Shown: piece after piece, positions 8,901-16,567 of the stretch
Layout of the letters: each line of letters begins with the position of its first letter
Position numbering within the stretch: the stretch's first letter is position 1
Origin: an uncultured Pseudogracilibacillus sp.
GTDB lineage: Bacteria > Bacillota > Bacilli > Bacillales > Amphibacillaceae
DNA length: 32,701 nt
Assembly: GCA_937974845.1 (NCBI GenBank)
Contig: CALJVC010000051.1
Span: 1-32,701 of the forward strand
Reading direction: 5' to 3'
Notes under the pieces: model-generated
Seen by the model: the letters and a program-made list of their open reading frames with translations, nothing else
The model's database searches: none
Told to the model about the DNA's origin: nothing
Position numbers and translations under genes: made by a program

Positions 8901-9556
8901 CTGGATTTAAATTCTGAAAAAGATAACTCTGCTTCATTATGTTTGTCAACTTGGTTAATAATTAAGTAGATTGGTATACCCTTTTCTTGAATCTGTTTCA
9001 AAAAAGTGAAATTAATTTCAGATTGAACATGGTTGTAGTCCATTACGTAATAAAGTATATCAACTAGGTGCAAGGATGATTCAGTCATAAAGCGATCCGC
9101 ATCATCCGCTGCATCAATTCCAGGCGTATCGACAATAAAGCGATTCGGTGGAACAATAGGTTCGGATGTATGTATTTCAATTTGCGATATCGTATCTTTT
9201 GTTGTACAGAAATCTTTAATAATATCGATATCATAGGGTTCTTCATATTCTACCGGTTTTTGTTCATTAAAAAAGACCCGTGCCACACCGGCTCCTGAAG
9301 TTATTTTTACAATGTTTGCGCTAGTTGGAATCGGACTTTTTGGCAGGAGCTCTTTCCCTAGCAAATAGTTAATCATGGAGCTTTTTCCCGCAGAGAAATG
9401 CCCGGTAAAGCTTACGTGAAATTGGGAATGTAGTTGTTTTTCATAAAGGTCGAGAATTTTCTCTGCGTGGTCAAAATCTTTCTCTTCTTGCATTCGCCTA
9501 TATAGAGACGCTAAAGTCGCTTTCGTTACCTGTTGATCTTTATCTAACACTTTCAC
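5948..9556 (-). CDS. dynA: Double-headed bacterial dynamin DynA
   Basis: A 1202-aa large GTPase, close to the length of B. subtilis DynA (YpbR), which tethers and fuses membranes and protects them from pore-forming agents and phage. Two complete dynamin units sit in one chain. Head 1 has the P-loop GHFSAGKSS at 52-60, DTPG at 143-146 and NQVD at 201-204. Head 2 has GAFSAGKSS at 626-634, DTPG at 783-786 and NAAD at 846-849. Long charged coiled-coil stretches follow each head (about 310-600 and 900-1200), and no classical transmembrane helix is seen, as expected of a peripheral membrane protein. Start GTG, 8 nt after GAGGGG. It appears to be transcribed alone: the flavin reductase gene upstream ends with a terminator. 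Function is inferred from family and architecture. Confidence 0.93.
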   Translation of the reverse strand: MKVLDKDQQVTKATLASLYRRMQEEKDFDHAEKILDLYEKQLHSQFHVSFTGHFSAGKSSMINYLLGKELLPKSPIPTSANIVKITSGAGVARVFFNEQKPVEYEEPYDIDIIKDFCTTKDTISQIEIHTSEPIVPPNRFIVDTPGIDAADDADRFMTESSLHLVDILYYVMDYNHVQSEINFTFLKQIQEKGIPIYLIINQVDKHNEAELSFSEFKSRVEQSFQDWAIYPEKIYYSSVMDLSLPFNDLQVIKEDLFQLLHQPPEGTKRLTEATEQVVQSHIEWLEKKYQPVEETGDSSFDLARWEALETALQDLDQQSSKFEESFQEEVEQTLKNAYIMPAKIRDLAEQFLLSQETGFKVGFFQAKKKTALEKEKRLTNFYEALEKSIQSTIVWRLREKFAELLHDYEIASDELREKAQQFDIPFTEENVFDALKEGAKVNGQYVLNYTNELSNQIKLLAKREAQGLLDLFKAEVEKQAKGKATPLLQEKESLAIERSRYQEEQAQTDAFKDKLEKLHQLVNEVAPDNSEALANIEEAWERRQQFVKEEAPTSLPKEELVVKTEAIEEKVEESAQANWQAEEIISKIDYTLDRLQALPDFDRLIVDLKEKKQRIENRELTIALFGAFSAGKSSFSNALIGERVLPVSPNPTTAVINRIRPPKEGYPSGSVVISYKTETTLMDDLLTITKDLSPKATDFHGFVDWVAKEKVQKNEQLSHVYQSYLEAILKGYEERQAWLGKEEEISLEDFSAYVTDESIAAYIEAVDLYHENALTAKGITLVDTPGANSVNARHTNVAFDYIKDADAILYVTYYNHAVTSADRDFLIQLGRVKESFELDKMFFIVNAADLAKDDEELRLVLDYVEEQLLQYGIRNPQIYPLSSKRSLEEKEAGEKLNEQMISFEKRFGQFIEYDLHLLTYESALWDIDRAQRRLTQIIEAATLNQQEKEKAISNLEADQKKAEEELSNRTVQNLLERTEERIERQLHFVKERLYIRFHDMFQEHFNPTTVTENGREARRQLERNRNRLVDYVGYELLQEVRAVSLRIEAFMNQLYRENYEQLRQQLIEINPLITLPNYEEKRFETPDYIQAFEDISYSIFNEALQVFRNLRSFFEQNERERMKEKFYEALLPEIEAYLSERKEEMVHHYLAQAKQFFEALIEKSKTEVASLIEQQINVLNEPVDVERYDKILKEIEGMMKSA

Positions 9557-9594
9557 TCTGTGTACCCCTCTTTATCTATATTAATCCTTTATTA

Positions 9595-9622
9595 AATAAA
9601 GAGAGTCCTTTTACAGGACTCT
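9595..9622 (-). terminator. Intrinsic terminator after the flavin reductase gene
   Basis: Eight-bp perfect stem AGAGTCCT/AGGACTCT (9602-9609 and 9615-9622) with a 5-nt loop. On the minus strand it is followed by CTTTATTT. It separates the flavin reductase gene from dynA. Confidence 0.8.
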
Positions 9623-9630
9623 TCTCCTTA

Positions 9631-10095
9631 TTATTTTTCCAAATGACGATAACGACTGCCAAAGTAAATTAGTGGCTCGCCGTCCTGTATACGAATATCG
9701 TTTACTTCGGATATATAGATGGTATGGTCCCCGGCATCGACAGCTTGGACAATTTTACATGATATATTAGCAAGGGCATCATCGATGACAGGTACGCCTG
9801 ATTGATCTCGAAAGGATAAGTCCTCGACTTCATCGATTTGTCTAGCAAAGTATTGCGATAATTCTTCTTGTGTTTCAGATAGTACACTTATCCCGAAGGA
9901 TGCACCTTCTTTAAATGATTGATACATCGTAGCTTGTTTATCAATTGAAATGGCTACTAACATTGGATCAAGGGAAATTGACATAAAGGCATTTACTGTC
10001 ATGCCAATGGGATCACCCTCATCGTACATCGAAACGACAGTGATTCCTGTAGCAAATTTCCCCATCGCATCACGAAATAAACGTTCATCCATCAA
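9631..10095 (-). CDS. Flavin reductase-like (HpaC/flavoredoxin family) FMN-binding protein
   Basis: A 154-aa single-domain split-barrel protein. The pattern FATGITVVSMYDEGDPIGMTVNAFMSISLDP near the N-terminus is that of the flavin reductase domain. Members reduce FMN or FAD with NAD(P)H and often feed a partner monooxygenase, but none is encoded nearby, so its partner and role are unknown. The first codon is TTG immediately followed by ATG (10092). GAGAGGA lies 9 nt before the TTG and 12 nt before the ATG, so either start is possible. It stands alone between parC and dynA, with its own terminator. Confidence 0.8.
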   Translation of the reverse strand: MMDERLFRDAMGKFATGITVVSMYDEGDPIGMTVNAFMSISLDPMLVAISIDKQATMYQSFKEGASFGISVLSETQEELSQYFARQIDEVEDLSFRDQSGVPVIDDALANISCKIVQAVDAGDHTIYISEVNDIRIQDGEPLIYFGSRYRHLEK

Positions 10096-10218
10096 ACGAC
10101 ATCATCCTCTCCCACACTATACATACTACAATAACATGATTGAATAAATTTTTACATTGTTTTGACCAAATCGTGAACAAAGGTCGATAAAAGTAGTAGC
10201 GGGTGAGGAAAAGCAAGG

Positions 10219-12666
10219 TTATCCTTCGAAGGGTTGTTGGTATACAGCTTCCTTATACACTTCTCGGACCTCTCCTACTTCATCTTCATCGATCATGAAA
10301 GAACCATTACTATTCCGTTCATTAAGTGGTAGTTGCATTGGATCGATGGTATATAACTTTTCTTTTTCTGTAAGAAGGTTCATCTTTAGTCTCTCACCGA
10401 AGGTAATGGCTTCAACATAAACGAGTTCATGTGGTTTCGTTTTAAGGGGACGTAAAAGATATTGTCCACGTCGGGCACGGTTCGTTCGTTCAATAGCTGT
10501 AACAGGCATACGTTTTCCTGCACCTCTTTGTGTTACTACGAAAAGATTCGATTCTTCTACATTTGAAAAAGTAAAGCCACGAAGTACATCGTCCTTATCT
10601 TGTACTTTAATCCCGATAACTCCTCGTGCTCTAAGCCCTACTGGTGATACTTCTTCTTCGTGGAAACGGCACCCATAGCCCTTTTTAGTCGTTAACACTA
10701 ATTCTTGTTTTCCATCTGTTTCTACTACATTTACCACCTCATCGCCATCACGTAAATTTAAAGCGATTAGGCTGTGAAGTTTACGGGTCGTTTCATATTC
10801 AGAAAACAAAGATTTTTTTACTAAACCTTGCTTTGTAAAGAAGACGAGGAAGCGATCCTCGCTAAACTCTCTAAAGGGCAAGGCGCAAATAATCCGTTCA
10901 CCTTCTGCCATATCGGTAAGATTCGATATATGTACACCTGTTTCTTTCCAACGAATATCCGGAAGTTCGTGTACATGGGTTAATATATACTTACCATAGT
11001 TTGTAAAGAGCATTAATTGATCGGTTGTTTCGACTTCTAGTAGTTCCGTTAAATAGTCGTTCTTTTTAAGCATCAAATCTTCCCGATTCGACGCACTATA
11101 GGAACGGAGACTCGTTCGCTTAATATAACCATCCTTCGTTAAAGAAACGACAACAGTTTCTGTCGGAACCGTAACTTCAATATTTATTTTTAACTCTTCT
11201 ATTTCTTCTTCGATGACGGTACGACGTTTACTCGGATATTTTCTTTTGATTGTACGAAGATCTTGTTTAATTTTTTTAAGTAACTCTTTCTCATCGTTTA
11301 AAATTCGCTCGTAAGCGACCATTTTTTCTTGAAGTTCGGCTTGCTCTTTTTCAAGTAAAGTAACATCTGTATTCGTTAAGCGGTACAACTGTAAGTTTAA
11401 AATCGCATCCGCCTGAAGCTCTGTGAACTTAAACTTAGCAATTAACTTTTCCTTAGCGTCTTGACGGTTTTTCGAACGTCGAATAAGTTCGATTAGCCCA
11501 TCTAAAATAGAAATGGCCTTAATCAAACCTTCGACAATATGAAAACGTTCCTTCGCCTTGTTCAAGTCAAAGTTCGTCTGTCTTGTAACGACTTCTTTCT
11601 GATGGGCAATGTATGCATCTAATATTTCTGGTAGGCTTAGTAATTTCGGCGTCCGGTCTTGAATGGCTACCATGTTGTAATTGTACGTTACTTGAAGGTC
11701 CGTGTTTTTAAATAAATATTGTAAGATACCCTCGCTATCAGCATCTTTCTTCAACTCTACGACAATCCGTAATCCAGAACGGTCTGTCTCGTCACGAACC
11801 TCACTTATCCCTTCTACTTTTCTTTCTAAATGAAGTTCGTCAATTTTTCTTACAAGGTTCGCTTTATTCACATCATAAGGGATTTCTTCAATAATAATAC
11901 ATTCCCTGTTGCCCTTCATTTTTTCTATCCTTGTTTTACCACGGACGACAATCCGGCCTCGTCCTTTTTTAAAGGCGTTAACAATTCCATCTCGACCCTG
12001 AACAATCCCTCCAGTAGGAAAATCTGGGCCTTTTATTTTCTCCATTAATTGTTCTACCGTCGCTTTAGGACGATCGATTTTTAAGATAATAGCATCGATG
12101 ACCTCTTCTAAATTATGCGGTGGTATGTTGGTCGCATACCCGGCAGAAATACCAGTGGAACCATTGATTAACAAGTTGGGTAATTTTGCCGGAAAAACAA
12201 CTGGTTCCTTATTTGTATCATCAAAGTTCGGAATAAAGTCAACGGTCTCCTTATCGATATCGACGAGTAATTCTGATGCTAGTTTTGCTAAGCGCGCTTC
12301 GGTATATCGCATCGCTGCCGCCGGATCCCCGTCAATACTACCGTTATTACCATGCATTTCAATAAGCTCGTAACGCATTTTCCAATCCTGACTTAACCGT
12401 ACCATCGCCTCATATACTGAACTATCACCATGGGGGTGATAGTTACCGATGACCGTTCCGACTGTACGGGCGGCCTTTCTAAAATTATTCTCGTGGGTAT
12501 TCTTATCGACGTGCATTGCATAAAGGATTCGTCTTTGAACAGGCTTTAAACCGTCCCGTACATCTGGCAAAGCCCGATCTTGAATAATATATTTACTATA
12601 TCTACCAAAACGGTCACCGATGACACGTTCTAAGGGCAGTTCAATAAAATGATTTGCTTTCGCCAT
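10219..12666 (-). CDS. parC: DNA topoisomerase IV subunit A
   Basis: An 815-aa type IIA topoisomerase breakage-reunion subunit. With ParE it decatenates replicated chromosomes. The N-terminal winged-helix domain contains the quinolone region YHPHGDSSVYEAMVRLSQDW. Ser82 and Glu86, the usual resistance positions (80 and 84 in S. aureus GrlA), keep the sensitive residues. The active-site tyrosine is Y121 in AAMRYTEARL. A long helical tower follows, then a C-terminal beta-pinwheel from about residue 490. The start ATG lies 7 nt after AAGGAG and only 21 nt after the parE stop, so the two are one transcription unit. No convincing intrinsic terminator was found in the 120 nt downstream. Confidence 0.96.
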   Translation of the reverse strand: MAKANHFIELPLERVIGDRFGRYSKYIIQDRALPDVRDGLKPVQRRILYAMHVDKNTHENNFRKAARTVGTVIGNYHPHGDSSVYEAMVRLSQDWKMRYELIEMHGNNGSIDGDPAAAMRYTEARLAKLASELLVDIDKETVDFIPNFDDTNKEPVVFPAKLPNLLINGSTGISAGYATNIPPHNLEEVIDAIILKIDRPKATVEQLMEKIKGPDFPTGGIVQGRDGIVNAFKKGRGRIVVRGKTRIEKMKGNRECIIIEEIPYDVNKANLVRKIDELHLERKVEGISEVRDETDRSGLRIVVELKKDADSEGILQYLFKNTDLQVTYNYNMVAIQDRTPKLLSLPEILDAYIAHQKEVVTRQTNFDLNKAKERFHIVEGLIKAISILDGLIELIRRSKNRQDAKEKLIAKFKFTELQADAILNLQLYRLTNTDVTLLEKEQAELQEKMVAYERILNDEKELLKKIKQDLRTIKRKYPSKRRTVIEEEIEELKINIEVTVPTETVVVSLTKDGYIKRTSLRSYSASNREDLMLKKNDYLTELLEVETTDQLMLFTNYGKYILTHVHELPDIRWKETGVHISNLTDMAEGERIICALPFREFSEDRFLVFFTKQGLVKKSLFSEYETTRKLHSLIALNLRDGDEVVNVVETDGKQELVLTTKKGYGCRFHEEEVSPVGLRARGVIGIKVQDKDDVLRGFTFSNVEESNLFVVTQRGAGKRMPVTAIERTNRARRGQYLLRPLKTKPHELVYVEAITFGERLKMNLLTEKEKLYTIDPMQLPLNERNSNGSFMIDEDEVGEVREVYKEAVYQQPFEG

Positions 12667-12687
12667 ATCGATACTCCTTTTACTTAG

Positions 12688-14628
12688 TTATTGAATTAAA
12701 TTATCATCTTCTTCAAGACCGAAAGATACATTTTGTTCAATCCACTCACGGCGTGGTGCAACTTTATCTCCCATTAAAGTCGTCACTCGGCGTTCAGCCT
12801 GGGCCATATTATCCATTGTAATTCGAACTAAGGTTCGCGAAGCTGGATTCATCGTCGTTTGCCACAGTTCTTCAGCATTCATTTCCCCTAGCCCTTTATA
12901 TCGTTGGACCATGTATTGTCCCTTAATCTTTTGTAGCTTTTCTCGTAATTCTTCATCATTCCAAGCAAATTCTTCCGTTTTATTCTTTCCTTTTCCCTTC
13001 GTTATTTTATATAACGGAGGTAAAGCAAGATACACCTTTCCTGCTTCAATTAAGGGTCGCATATATCGGTAAAAGAAAGTAAGGAGTAAAACTTGAATAT
13101 GGGCACCATCCGTATCCGCATCGGTCATGATAATTACTTTATCGTACTTTACTTTTTCTAAATCAAATTCCTGCCCGACACCTGCACCAATTGTATGAAT
13201 AATAGTAGCAATTTCCTCATTTTTCATAATGTCTTCTAGTTTAGCCCGTTCGGTATTTATTACTTTCCCACGAAGGGGTAAAATAGCTTGAATCTTTCGA
13301 TCACGCCCTTGTTTAGCTGACCCACCCGCTGAATCTCCTTCAACTAAAAACAATTCAATTTTTTCTCTATCGCGGGACTGGGCTGGGGTCAGTTTACCCG
13401 ATAATAAAGTATCCGTACGGCGGCGTTGTTTACCACGTCGAGCTTCCTCCCGAGCCTTTTGGGCTGCCATACGGGCTTCCTGGGCTTTAATCGCTTTTTC
13501 AAGTAGTTTCGTTGCAACTTCGCGATTTTCTTCTAAGAAAAAAGTTAAACGTTCAGAAACGACTTGATCTACCGCCGATCTTGCTTCCGGTGTCCCAAGC
13601 CTTCCTTTCGTTTGTCCTTCAAACTGTAAAAGCTCTTCCGGTATCCGTACCGATACAATTGCCGTTAAGCCTTCACGAATGTCATTACCGTCCAAGTTTT
13701 TATCCTTTTCTTTTAGTAAGTTATTCTTTCGGGCGTAATCATTGAAAGTACGAGTAATAGCAGTCCTAGCACCTACCTCATGGGTTCCTCCATCCTTCGT
13801 ACGTACCTGGTTAACAAAGGAGTGCATATTTTCGACATAGCTATTCGTAAATTGAAAGGCAAAATCGACTTCGATTCCATCGACCTTACCCCGGAAGGAT
13901 AGGATATCATGTAAGCCGTCCTTCCCTTCATTTAAATAGTCAATAAAAGCGATGAGTCCGTCTTCATAATAATACGTATCCCTTTGTTCTGAGCGATCAT
14001 CTATTAATTGAATTTTTAATTTTGGTAATAAAAAAGCGGATTCCCGTAAACGTTCTGCAATTGTATCGTAGCTAAAGTCAACCGTATCAAAAATAGTAGC
14101 ATCCGGCTTAAAACGAACTTTTGTACCGGTTTGTTTTGTATCGCCTTTCACTTCTAGTTCGCTTACTCTTTCGCCACCATTTTCATAACGTTGAAAATAT
14201 ATTTTACCTTCTCGATAGACGGTAACCTCAACATACTCTGATAGAGCATTCACCACGGCAGCTCCTACCCCGTGTAAACCACCGCTCGATTTATAGCCCC
14301 CTTGGCCAAACTTACCTCCCGCGTGTAGAACGGTAAATATCACTTCAACGGTAGGTTTACCAGATTCATGCAAACCCGTAGGAATCCCTCGACCATTATC
14401 TTTAATTTCTACACTTCCGTCCTGATACAGCCTTACTTCGATTTGATCACCAAAACCATTTAACGCTTCATCCACGGCATTATCTAAAATCTCATAGACT
14501 AAGTGATGCAAGCCTCGATGATCGGTACTTCCTATATACATGGCAGGTCGTTTACGAACTGCTTCTAAACCTTCTAATACCTGGATTGAGTCTTCGGTAT
14601 AAGTCATCGATCTATCTTCCAACACCAT
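12688..14628 (-). CDS. parE: DNA topoisomerase IV subunit B (ATPase)
   Basis: A 646-aa GHKL ATPase subunit of topoisomerase IV. The ATP-binding motifs are EILDNAVDEAL, DNGRGIP and GGLHGVGAAVVNALS. The TOPRIM domain has FLVEGDSAGGSAKQGRD and MTDADTDGAHI with its metal-binding acidic residues. It begins QVLEGLEAVRKRPAMYIG like other ParE/GyrB proteins. Topo IV and not gyrase is indicated by the adjacent parC and by the yneT neighbour. The start is ambiguous: ATG 14628 lies only 3 nt after GGAG, while in-frame GTG and TTG codons follow 3 and 6 nt later. No strong sigma-A promoter was visible between yneT and parE. Confidence 0.96.
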   Translation of the reverse strand: MVLEDRSMTYTEDSIQVLEGLEAVRKRPAMYIGSTDHRGLHHLVYEILDNAVDEALNGFGDQIEVRLYQDGSVEIKDNGRGIPTGLHESGKPTVEVIFTVLHAGGKFGQGGYKSSGGLHGVGAAVVNALSEYVEVTVYREGKIYFQRYENGGERVSELEVKGDTKQTGTKVRFKPDATIFDTVDFSYDTIAERLRESAFLLPKLKIQLIDDRSEQRDTYYYEDGLIAFIDYLNEGKDGLHDILSFRGKVDGIEVDFAFQFTNSYVENMHSFVNQVRTKDGGTHEVGARTAITRTFNDYARKNNLLKEKDKNLDGNDIREGLTAIVSVRIPEELLQFEGQTKGRLGTPEARSAVDQVVSERLTFFLEENREVATKLLEKAIKAQEARMAAQKAREEARRGKQRRRTDTLLSGKLTPAQSRDREKIELFLVEGDSAGGSAKQGRDRKIQAILPLRGKVINTERAKLEDIMKNEEIATIIHTIGAGVGQEFDLEKVKYDKVIIMTDADTDGAHIQVLLLTFFYRYMRPLIEAGKVYLALPPLYKITKGKGKNKTEEFAWNDEELREKLQKIKGQYMVQRYKGLGEMNAEELWQTTMNPASRTLVRITMDNMAQAERRVTTLMGDKVAPRREWIEQNVSFGLEEDDNLIQ

Positions 14629-14678
14629 CTTCTCCTTTTCTACGACTAATGTCTTCCCATCTTTCTACGTTTTACGTT

Positions 14679-14711
14679 AAAAAAAGATGACAGCCTAGGT
14701 CATCCTTTTTT
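14679..14711 (-). terminator. Intrinsic terminator after yneT
   Basis: Stem GATGAC/GTCATC (14686-14691 and 14699-14704) flanked on both sides by runs of A and T. On the minus strand a run of seven T follows. It is symmetric enough to work both ways, but only the minus-strand yneT reads into it. Confidence 0.8.
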
Positions 14712-14730
14712 AAGCATTGTTTAGTTATTA

Positions 14731-15141
14731 TTATAAGACCGCATGAGCGACTTTAATACATAAGTCCATAATGACAGTAAAACCTTCTGCTTTTAAAAGC
14801 TTATAGGCCTCTTCATTCACTACACCCTGTTGCGCCCAAAACACTTTACAGTCTGTCTGTTTAGCTTCTTCAGCAATCTCCGGGAGGAATTCTGAACGAC
14901 GAAACACGTTAATAATGTCGATCTTTTCATCAATTTCCAATAGAGAACTATATGCTTTTTCACCTAACACTGTGTCGACCTTTGGATTAACTGGAATGAT
15001 TTTATACCCGGCTTCCTGCATTGCCTTTGCAATTTGATACGACGTTCTTTCTGGGTTATCTGATAAACCGACGACTGCTATTGTTTTAGACTCATCAAGG
15101 ATTTTTCTAATTTCATCTTTTGCTGGGTTTTCCCATGCCAT
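14731..15141 (-). CDS. yneT: CoA-binding domain protein, YneT/YccU family
   Basis: A 136-aa single Rossmann-fold domain related to the CoA-binding domain of succinyl-CoA synthetase. IAVVGLSDNPERTSYQIAKAM near residue 21 holds the nucleotide loop, and NVFRR and VFWAQQGV follow. No catalytic residues are known for this stand-alone family, and its role in the cell is not established. A good AAGGAGG ribosome site precedes the ATG. As in B. subtilis it lies directly upstream of parE, but here a strong terminator separates the two. It is divergent from plsY. Confidence 0.85.
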   Translation of the reverse strand: MAWENPAKDEIRKILDESKTIAVVGLSDNPERTSYQIAKAMQEAGYKIIPVNPKVDTVLGEKAYSSLLEIDEKIDIINVFRRSEFLPEIAEEAKQTDCKVFWAQQGVVNEEAYKLLKAEGFTVIMDLCIKVAHAVL

Positions 15142-15164
15142 AGCCGTTCCTCCTTAATTGATTC

Positions 15165-15194
15165 ATTGTAACCTAGTTTACCATAAATTCGCAA
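15165..15194 (-). promoter_or_regulatory. Sigma-A promoter of yneT
   Basis: Minus strand: TTGCGA (15189-15194), 18-bp spacer, TACAAT (15165-15170). The start falls about 15-20 nt before the yneT ATG. Confidence 0.55.
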
Positions 15195-15243
15195 CTTGTG
15201 AAAAGAGTTGACTAGATAGATGGATAAAGGAGGCAAAATTCAG

Positions 15244-15272
15244 TTAGCAGAAGACATAAAATATGATACACT
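15244..15272 (+). promoter_or_regulatory. Sigma-A promoter of plsY with extended -10
   Basis: TTAGCA (15244-15249), 17-bp spacer, TACACT (15267-15272) preceded by TGA, an extended -10. A 6-bp inverted repeat, GATACA/TGTATC at 15265-15284, overlaps the -10 and the start region and could be an operator; this is weak evidence. Confidence 0.5.
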
Positions 15273-15308
15273 ATTACATGTATCAAAAAAGAGAAAGTAG
15301 GTTACATC

Positions 15309-15902
15309 ATGCAGTATATCGTGTTTATTTTACTCGCCTATTTACTAGGGTCTATTCCTTCTGCCTTAATAGTCGGTAAAGTTGGCTATAATAAAGATAT
15401 ACGAAATTATGGAAGCGGAAACCTCGGAGCAACGAATACCTTTCGCGTCCTTGGCATCAAGGCTGGTTTAATCGTCACTATAGCCGATATCCTTAAAGGT
15501 ACCTTAGCCACATTGCTACCGGTTTTTGCAAGCTTTTTTATAGACGTTGAAGTCTCCCGACTCATCGTAGGTTTATTTGCTGTCTTAGGCCATACATATC
15601 CCGTCTTCGCTAATTTTAAAGGAGGCAAAGCAGTCGCCACATCCGGAGGAGTCGTACTAGGCTTAAACCCTGTCTTATTCCTGCTAATTTTTATTACATT
15701 TTTTGTCACTTTATATATTACGAAATACGTTTCTTTAACTTCTATGATTACCGGAGTTGTTGCAACAATTATTTCTTTTTTCTTCAAGGATTACTTATTA
15801 TTTGCTCTAATCTTTGCTTTAACAATCTTTATTATTATTCGACATAGGGAAAATATAAAGAGAATTAAAAACGGGACAGAGCCAAAAATAACTTGGCTAT
15901 AA
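15309..15902 (+). CDS. plsY: Glycerol-3-phosphate acyltransferase PlsY
   Basis: A 197-aa integral membrane enzyme that transfers the acyl group from acyl-phosphate (made by PlsX) to sn-glycerol-3-phosphate, the first step of membrane phospholipid synthesis. The PlsY signature GSGNLGATNTFR lies at 36-46. GHTYPVF (95-100) and FKGGKAVATSGG (103-114) form the other conserved cytoplasm-facing loops. About five hydrophobic helices span the length, and the end is short and basic. Length matches the family. It diverges from yneT, the neighbour it also has in B. subtilis (as YneS). A weak AAGTAGG ribosome site precedes the ATG. Confidence 0.95.
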   Translation: MQYIVFILLAYLLGSIPSALIVGKVGYNKDIRNYGSGNLGATNTFRVLGIKAGLIVTIADILKGTLATLLPVFASFFIDVEVSRLIVGLFAVLGHTYPVFANFKGGKAVATSGGVVLGLNPVLFLLIFITFFVTLYITKYVSLTSMITGVVATIISFFFKDYLLFALIFALTIFIIIRHRENIKRIKNGTEPKITWL

Positions 15903-15922
15903 CTCCTTCATAAACAAAAAAA

Positions 15923-15952
15923 TTGCTCTTTTCCTTTAACCTAGCCTATAAT
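15923..15952 (+). promoter_or_regulatory. Sigma-A promoter of yidD-yneR
   Basis: TTGCTC (15923-15928), 18-bp spacer, TATAAT (15947-15952). The start is near 15959, which gives a leader of about 57 nt before yidD. Confidence 0.6.
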
Positions 15953-16015
15953 GACGGAAGATGAGTGAAGGCCATTGTATCATATGCCAGCATAAGCTAG
16001 AAAAGAGGAAAAAGA

Positions 16016-16246
16016 ATGAAGCATTTTTTCATCTGGCTCATTACCCTGTACCAACGTTATATAAGCCCAATTAAACCGAGGACTTGTCGGTTTTACCCTA
16101 CGTGCTCTAGTTACAGTTTAGAAAGCTATCGTCGTTTCGGAGCATTAAAAGGTACCTATTTAACGGTTAAACGAATTGCTAAATGCCACCCCTTTCATCC
16201 TGGAGGGGTAGATTTAGTACCAGAAAAGGATAAGAAAAATCTTTAG
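16016..16246 (+). CDS. yidD: Membrane protein insertion efficiency factor YidD
   Basis: A 76-aa basic peripheral membrane protein associated with YidC-dependent insertion. Signature features: an amphipathic N-terminus (FFIWLITLYQRYISP), then CRFYPTCSSYSLE with C24 and C30, and KCHPFHPGGVDLVP with C57. A purine-rich AGAGGA site precedes the ATG. In B. subtilis this family member (YtjA) is elsewhere; here it is inserted between plsY and yneR. Its stop codon overlaps the ribosome site of yneR, so they are co-transcribed and probably coupled. Confidence 0.95.
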   Translation: MKHFFIWLITLYQRYISPIKPRTCRFYPTCSSYSLESYRRFGALKGTYLTVKRIAKCHPFHPGGVDLVPEKDKKNL

Positions 16247-16258
16247 GAAGTGACTACT

Positions 16259-16546
16259 ATGCAGATTTTCATCGAAGAAAAAGCAGCCAACTGGTATAAA
16301 GAAGAGTTAGATTTAGAAGAAGCTGATCATGTCCGCTTTACTGTTCGTTATGGCGGCGTCGGAGGAAATGTTCCTGGCTTCTCCTTAGGTCTATCGACAG
16401 AAAAGCCAGAACAAATACATTGTTCGACAGAGGTAGCCGGTGTCCTTTTTTATATCGAGGAGAAGGATGCTTGGTATTTTGAGGATAAGGATTTACGGGT
16501 TTCCTTTGATGAAGAATTAGACGAACCGTATTTTATTTACGATTAA
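16259..16546 (+). CDS. yneR: HesB/IscA-fold protein YneR
   Basis: A 95-aa protein of the HesB-like (iron-sulfur biosynthesis) fold, recognised by RFTVRYGGVGG, PGFSLGLS, FYIEEKDAWYFEDKDLRVSFDEE and its place beside plsY. The C-terminal Cys-Gly-Cys that binds iron or clusters in IscA/HesB is missing; the only cysteine is in IHCST. A cluster-carrier role is therefore unlikely and the function is unknown. I set the start at ATG 16259, 8 nt after AGGAAG; an in-frame GTG at 16250 falls inside that site. The last codons form one arm of a long terminator hairpin. Confidence 0.85.
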   Translation: MQIFIEEKAANWYKEELDLEEADHVRFTVRYGGVGGNVPGFSLGLSTEKPEQIHCSTEVAGVLFYIEEKDAWYFEDKDLRVSFDEELDEPYFIYD

Positions 16547-16566
16547 TCGTAAATAAAACGGTTCGT
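16521..16566. terminator. Long bidirectional terminator between yneR and yneQ
   Basis: An inverted repeat of about 22 bp with a 2-nt bulge: ACGAACCG pairs with CGGTTCGT, and TTTTATTTACGA pairs with TCGTAAATAAAA around a TTAA centre. The left arm is the end of the yneR coding sequence. The right arm ends one base before the yneQ stop. T-rich sequence follows on the plus strand, so it serves both converging genes. Confidence 0.85.
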
Positions 16567-16567
16567 T

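Noticed and set aside
10096..10218. Search for a parC terminator and a flavin reductase promoter.
   Set aside because: Only a 4-bp GACC/GGTC pairing and a TTCAAT-17-TATAGT whose start would fall inside the ribosome site; neither is strong enough to list.
15226..15302. Perfect ribosome-site-like AAAGGAGG upstream of plsY followed by an open frame of about 19 codons.
   Set aside because: There is no ATG, GTG or TTG at proper distance (only ATT), and the stretch contains the plsY promoter, so it is unlikely to be translated.
15407..15787. Open frame of 126 codons opposite plsY.
   Set aside because: Low-complexity translation with no family resemblance, fully inside plsY; a shadow frame.
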